Shown one piece after another: positions 7,262-9,395 of a stretch of 9,395 nt of DNA. Numbering within the stretch: the stretch's first letter is position 1; every line of letters begins with the position of its first letter. Origin of the DNA: CAYMJK01 sp043101635 (GTDB lineage Bacteria > Planctomycetota > Phycisphaerae > Phycisphaerales > UBA1924); the NCBI GenBank assembly GCA_043101635.1, contig JBICIE010000213.1, positions 1 to 9,395 of the forward strand, given 5' to 3'. Under the pieces are notes generated by a model. That model had not been told where the DNA came from and searched no databases. It saw nothing but the letters and a program-made list of their open reading frames with translations. The position numbers and the translations under genes are program-made.

Positions 7262-7396
7262 ATGAGTGCGCGTGAAAGGAACGAGATTCTCGTGCGCCGC
7301 GACCGCCCGGCTCGCCAAATCAAACTCCCTCTCTGCGCCCTCTGCGTCTTCCTCTGCGCCCTTTGCGCTCCGCGCCTTTACCGGAGTGATGCGTGA
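7262..7396 (+). CDS. Possible 44-residue small protein or former signal peptide
   Basis: The frame runs from an ATG at 7262 to a TGA at 7394-7396 that overlaps the GTG start of the next gene (GTGA). A purine run GGGGGAAGGG lies about 8 bases upstream. The product begins with a basic segment (Arg and Lys up to residue 21) and continues into the repeat-coded LCALCVFLCALCA. This is the layout of a signal peptide with nothing to export. It could be a coupled leader peptide for the gene at 7393, or the cut-off 5' end of the sialidase-fold gene (see findings). The repeat lacks stops in this frame, so confidence in expression is low. Confidence 0.3.
   Translation: MSARERNEILVRRDRPARQIKLPLCALCVFLCALCAPRLYRSDA
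7326..7372 (+). repeat. Junction C, right arm (CTCTGC), direct copy of 7926-7970
   Basis: Hexamers are spaced 9, 12 and 9 bases rather than 9, 11 and 9. Bases 7331-7370 match 7931-7970 at 38 of 40 positions, exactly 600 bases apart and in the same reading frame. It is also inverted relative to the left arm at 7188-7250, though less perfectly than at junctions A and B. Confidence 0.85.
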
Positions 7397-7878
7397 GCTA
7401 CGACCTGAGGCTCTTCAGAACGGCCGACGGCGTCTCGCTGGAGACGCTTACCGAAGCGATCGAACTTCACGCAGAGGATGATGGGCCCAATCCGGCGCCG
7501 ATGCTGCGGCCGATCTCGAACGGTGAGCTGGCGACGCTGCACGCCGCACTTCGCGCTGCCGAGCCGTCACTCGAAGGCCCCACCGACGAACTGTTCGGCG
7601 GTGATGACCTGCCCATCACGATCAGCCTGATGTCGGACGAAGTCGGCTACTCGATCCCCTACTGGTATGAAGGGGCTGAAGCGCGCGAAACCGTTATGCG
7701 CATCGCAGCGCTCCTCGCGATCTGTCGCGAGCACGGTCTGCGCATCTATGACCCGCAGATCGGACGCGAGATCATCGATCCGCAGGCCGAACTTGCGCAG
7801 ATCACCGATGTGTACACCTACGGCACGCGCTCTCTGCGATCCGTCCTCGCCCGAAGACCATGGTGGAAGTTCTGGTAG
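7393..7878 (+). CDS. Hypothetical 161-residue cytoplasmic protein
   Basis: I do not recognise the family with confidence. The GTG start has GGAG (7383-7386) 6 bases upstream and gives the N-terminus MSYDLRLFRTADG. There is no signal peptide or membrane segment, unlike all complete neighbours. The protein is acidic in its middle (AEDDGPNP, DELFGGDD), has a helical-looking stretch at about 98-114 (ARETVMRIAALLAICRE), and ends in an aromatic, basic tail RRPWWKFW. Starts of the form MSYDL and ends of the form PWWKFW occur in small uncharacterised bacterial proteins, as far as I recall, with no known function. It is bounded by direct repeats at 7331-7370 and 7931-7970 and is followed after 13 bases by the sialidase-fold gene, so it may be an insertion in the cluster rather than part of the pathway. 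Confidence 0.8.
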   Translation: MSYDLRLFRTADGVSLETLTEAIELHAEDDGPNPAPMLRPISNGELATLHAALRAAEPSLEGPTDELFGGDDLPITISLMSDEVGYSIPYWYEGAEARETVMRIAALLAICREHGLRIYDPQIGREIIDPQAELAQITDVYTYGTRSLRSVLARRPWWKFW

Positions 7879-7891
7879 ATCGGAGCCCGAG

Positions 7892-9082
7892 ATGAGCCCG
7901 GTATCCTTCGCCCCTCACAACAAGTCTCTTCTCTGCGCCCTCTGCGTCTTCCTCTGCGCCCTCTGCGTTCCATGCCTCTCCGTCTCCGCCCAGCAGCCCG
8001 CCGGCTACTCGATCCCGGTCATCGATCTTGCCCAGGACGCCGATCGCCCCATCGTCGTCGATCGCGAGGCGGGCCAGTACCTCGGCCACCCCACCACCGT
8101 GCTGCTGGAGGATGGGCGCACCATCCTGACGGTCTATCCCAAGGGCCACGGTCGCGGCGGCATCGTCTTCAAGCGCTCCGATGATGGCGGCCAGACCTGG
8201 TCCGAGCGCCTGCTGGTCCCCGAGAACTGGGCCACCAGCAAGGAGACGCCTTCGATCCACCGCGTGATCGATCCGGAGACGGGCCGAAAGCGCCTCATCG
8301 TCTGGTCCGGGCTGTACCCGGCGCGCCTGGCGTCGAGCGAGGATGACGGCGAGACGTGGACGCCGCTGGCCCCCGCCGGCGACTGGGGCGGCATCGTCGT
8401 GATGGGGTTCGTCGGGCGGCTCACGGATGGGCGCTACCTGGCGATGTTCCACGATGATGGGCGGTTCTTCACCGCCGAGGGCGCGCGCGCAGATCCGGTC
8501 GTCTTCACGCTCTACCAGACGTTCTCGGAAGACGGCGGGCTGACGTGGTCGTTTCCCGAGGCAGTCTGGAGCGGGTCGGACATCCACCTGTGCGAGCCGG
8601 GCCTGATCCGCTCGCCCGATGGCGCCGCCATGGCCATCCTGCTGCGCGAGAATCGGCGGGTGCGCAACAGCCACGTGATGTTCTCGACCGACGAGGGCGC
8701 CACGTGGTCGCCGCCGCGCGAGCTTCCAGGCGCCCTCACCGGCGACCGGCACACGGCGAAGTACGCGCCGGATGGCCGCCTCGTCATCTCCTTCCGCGAC
8801 ACCACACGAGACAGCCCGACGCAGGGCGACTGGATCGCATGGGTCGGTTCCTGGGACGACATCGTCGAGGGTCGCGAGGGCGAGTACCGGGTGCGCCTTA
8901 TGGATAACCTGCACCGCTGGGACTGCGCCTACCCGGGCGTCGAGGTCCTGCCGGATGGCACGGTCGTCTGCGTCACCTACGGCCACTGGACCGAGGGCGC
9001 TGAGCCCTGGATCGCCTGCGTGCGCTTCACGCTGGAGGAACTGGATGCGCTGCTCGCGGCGGGCGAGAACGCACTGCGCTGA
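7892..9082 (+). CDS. Sialidase-fold (BNR/Asp-box) protein, Sec-exported
   Basis: A 396-residue six-bladed-propeller-type protein. The ATG at 7892 has GGAG (7882-7885) 6 bases upstream; an earlier in-frame ATG at 7667 lies inside the previous gene and is not used. Residues 1-33 form a signal peptide with a cysteine-rich core, LCALCVFLCALCV, and a likely cut after VSA at 33; no lipobox fits. Four Asp boxes are clear: SDDGGQTW (96), SEDDGETW (149), SEDGGLTW (212) and STDEGATW (265). Exo-sialidases (GH33) carry an F/Y-R-I-P arginine motif near the N-terminus; here the matching place reads QYLGHPTT, with no arginine. The role may therefore be binding, or hydrolysis of another glycan. Proximity to the esterase suggests a shared glycan substrate. 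The signal-peptide core is encoded by a GCAGAG-family repeat. Confidence 0.9.
   Translation: MSPVSFAPHNKSLLCALCVFLCALCVPCLSVSAQQPAGYSIPVIDLAQDADRPIVVDREAGQYLGHPTTVLLEDGRTILTVYPKGHGRGGIVFKRSDDGGQTWSERLLVPENWATSKETPSIHRVIDPETGRKRLIVWSGLYPARLASSEDDGETWTPLAPAGDWGGIVVMGFVGRLTDGRYLAMFHDDGRFFTAEGARADPVVFTLYQTFSEDGGLTWSFPEAVWSGSDIHLCEPGLIRSPDGAAMAILLRENRRVRNSHVMFSTDEGATWSPPRELPGALTGDRHTAKYAPDGRLVISFRDTTRDSPTQGDWIAWVGSWDDIVEGREGEYRVRLMDNLHRWDCAYPGVEVLPDGTVVCVTYGHWTEGAEPWIACVRFTLEELDALLAAGENALR
7926..7970 (+). repeat. Lone CTCTGC arm D inside the sialidase-fold signal peptide
   Basis: Hexamers are spaced 9, 12 and 9 bases, so all four CTC-TGC units are read in one frame as Leu-Cys. Unlike the other right arms it has no inverted partner in the adjoining gap, which is only 13 bases. 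Its nearest relative in the window is the arm at 7326-7372 (38 of 40 bases). Confidence 0.85.
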
Positions 9083-9102
9083 CGAGCGCCCCCAGCGCTG
9101 AC

Positions 9103-9258
9103 GCCATCGCCTGCGAAGCTGCGGCCATTGCCTGCGGAGCGCCAGCCATGGCTCGCATGACTCGAGCCATGGCCGCCGGGCTTCGAGCCATCGACGCGGG
9201 GCCTCAGACCATCGCCGGAAGACCTCCGGCCATGGGGAAAACTCTTCAGGCCATGGCC
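9103..9258. repeat. Degenerate 21-bp tandem repeat, about eight units
   Basis: The motif CCATNG occurs at 9104, 9125, 9146, 9167, 9188, 9209, 9230 and 9251, every step exactly 21 bases. Four units carry the palindrome CCATGG. The rest of each unit is only loosely kept; units 4-7 share a C-T/C-T-C stretch about 15 bases in. The spacing equals seven codons and about two helical turns. In the + frame starting at 9103 it reads as heptads Ala-Ile/Met-Ala followed by four variable residues. On the - strand a tryptophan recurs every seven residues. No ATG, GTG or TTG precedes the repeats in the open + frame, which is closed upstream by a stop at 9001-9003. A non-coding role or a decayed gene end is more likely than a separate gene. 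Confidence 0.85.
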
Positions 9259-9273
9259 TGATACCATCCGCAC

Positions 9274-9299
9274 AAAATTTTCGGGCGCTGGCTGGCGCT
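9274..9299 (+). promoter_or_regulatory. Possible promoter/operator region of the next gene
   Basis: AAAATTTT (9274-9281) stands out in GC-rich DNA. It is followed by GGCGCT at 9284-9289 and again at 9294-9299, a 10-base step that puts both copies on one face of the helix. The next start codon lies about 45 bases beyond. I cannot identify convincing -35 and -10 boxes or a sigma-54 site. Confidence 0.25.
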
Positions 9300-9344
9300 T
9301 GTTCGGATCCGTGCCAGACTGAAGCAACTGGCAGGAGGCCGAGC

Positions 9345-9395
9345 ATGAATGTCATGGAACGACAGGCGGGTGACCGGGCGCGTCTGGTCGGGTTG
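9345..9395 (+). CDS. Start of an unidentified gene (first 17 codons)
   Basis: ATG at 9345 is preceded by a near-perfect ribosome binding site, AGGAGG (9333-9338), with 6 bases between. The visible product is MNVMERQAGDRARLVGL, hydrophilic and with no signal peptide, and the frame is open to the window edge. Nothing can be said about function. The 262-base gap and possible promoter suggest it is not in the operon before it. Confidence 0.6.
   Translation, partial: MNVMERQAGDRARLVGL

Larger units (their letters stand above)
9083..9344. other. Intergenic region between the glycan cluster and the next gene
   Basis: This 262-base gap begins with a short stem (AGCGC 9085-9089 and GCGCT 9095-9099) right after the stop. 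The stem has no T-run, so it is at best a weak terminator. The 21-bp tandem repeat follows (9103-9258), then an A/T patch AAAATTTT at 9274-9281, a direct repeat GGCGCT at 9284 and 9294, and the leader of the next gene. Confidence 0.6.

Noticed and set aside
4009..7392. Insertion sequence with terminal inverted repeats bounding whole genes
   Set aside because: No transposase frame is present and no clear target-site duplication is seen; the bounded genes are ordinary cluster enzymes.
4021..7970. CRISPR array
   Set aside because: The GCAGAG arms alternate in orientation, sit at separate gene junctions hundreds to thousands of bases apart, and have no regular spacers or cas genes.
9085..9099. 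Rho-independent terminator after the sialidase-fold gene
   Set aside because: There is only a 5-bp stem and no T-run follows.
9289..9303. Sigma-54 promoter (TGGC...TTG)
   Set aside because: The GG and GC elements are not at the required spacing.
7802..9355. Long open frame on the - strand (517 codons) with a tryptophan heptad repeat
   Set aside because: Most of it is antisense to the sialidase-fold gene, and the Trp repeat only reflects the CCA of the 21-bp array. It would also overlap the next gene's start and ribosome binding site.

Overview
The window is GC-rich, gene-dense DNA with every supported gene on the + strand. The organism is most likely a heterotrophic planctomycete, perhaps of the Phycisphaerae. 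This is inferred from the gene mix (Tat-exported Gfo/Idh/MocA dehydrogenases, Tat-exported sugar isomerases of the AP-endonuclease-2 fold, an FGE-sulfatase-type protein, a sialate O-acetylesterase and a BNR/sialidase-fold protein) and from the intergenic repeats built on GCAGAG. No rRNA or marker gene is present to prove it.

Layout. Bases 2-409 hold the 3' end of an FGE-sulfatase domain gene, which overlaps (ATGA) a Gfo/Idh/MocA oxidoreductase (406-1725). A sugar isomerase/epimerase (1745-2674) and a second, paralogous Gfo/Idh/MocA gene (2722-4008) follow with short gaps. These four genes look like one operon. Next come a sialate O-acetylesterase-like gene (4117-6096), a hydroxypyruvate-isomerase-like gene (6273-7187), an unrecognised 161-residue protein (7393-7878), and a sialidase-fold protein (7892-9082). 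The region 9083-9344 carries a degenerate 21-bp tandem repeat, followed by the first 17 codons of a new gene (9345 onward).

Function. Almost everything appears to be exported. Four proteins start with twin-arginine signals (two dehydrogenases, two isomerases) and two with Sec-type signals (esterase, sialidase-fold protein). The set fits extracytoplasmic processing of decorated glycans: deacylation, glycan binding or cleavage, then oxidation and isomerisation of the released sugars. The substrate cannot be read from the sequence. The sialidase-fold protein lacks the usual F/Y-R-I-P arginine motif, and the FGE-type protein lacks the paired catalytic cysteines, so neither family name should be taken as an activity.

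Most unusual feature. Seven copies of a GCAGAG/CTCTGC repeat sit at gene junctions. Three junctions carry inverted pairs: one arm lies just after a stop codon, and the opposite arm lies at or just before the next start. The CTCTGC arm codes for a leucine/cysteine/alanine-rich hydrophobic stretch. In the esterase and the sialidase-fold protein this stretch is itself the core of the signal peptide. In the other two places it lies in a short ATG-started reading frame that overlaps the next gene's start. Two of the arms lie exactly 600 bp apart in direct orientation and in the same reading frame around the unrecognised gene, so that gene may be an insertion into a longer sialidase gene.
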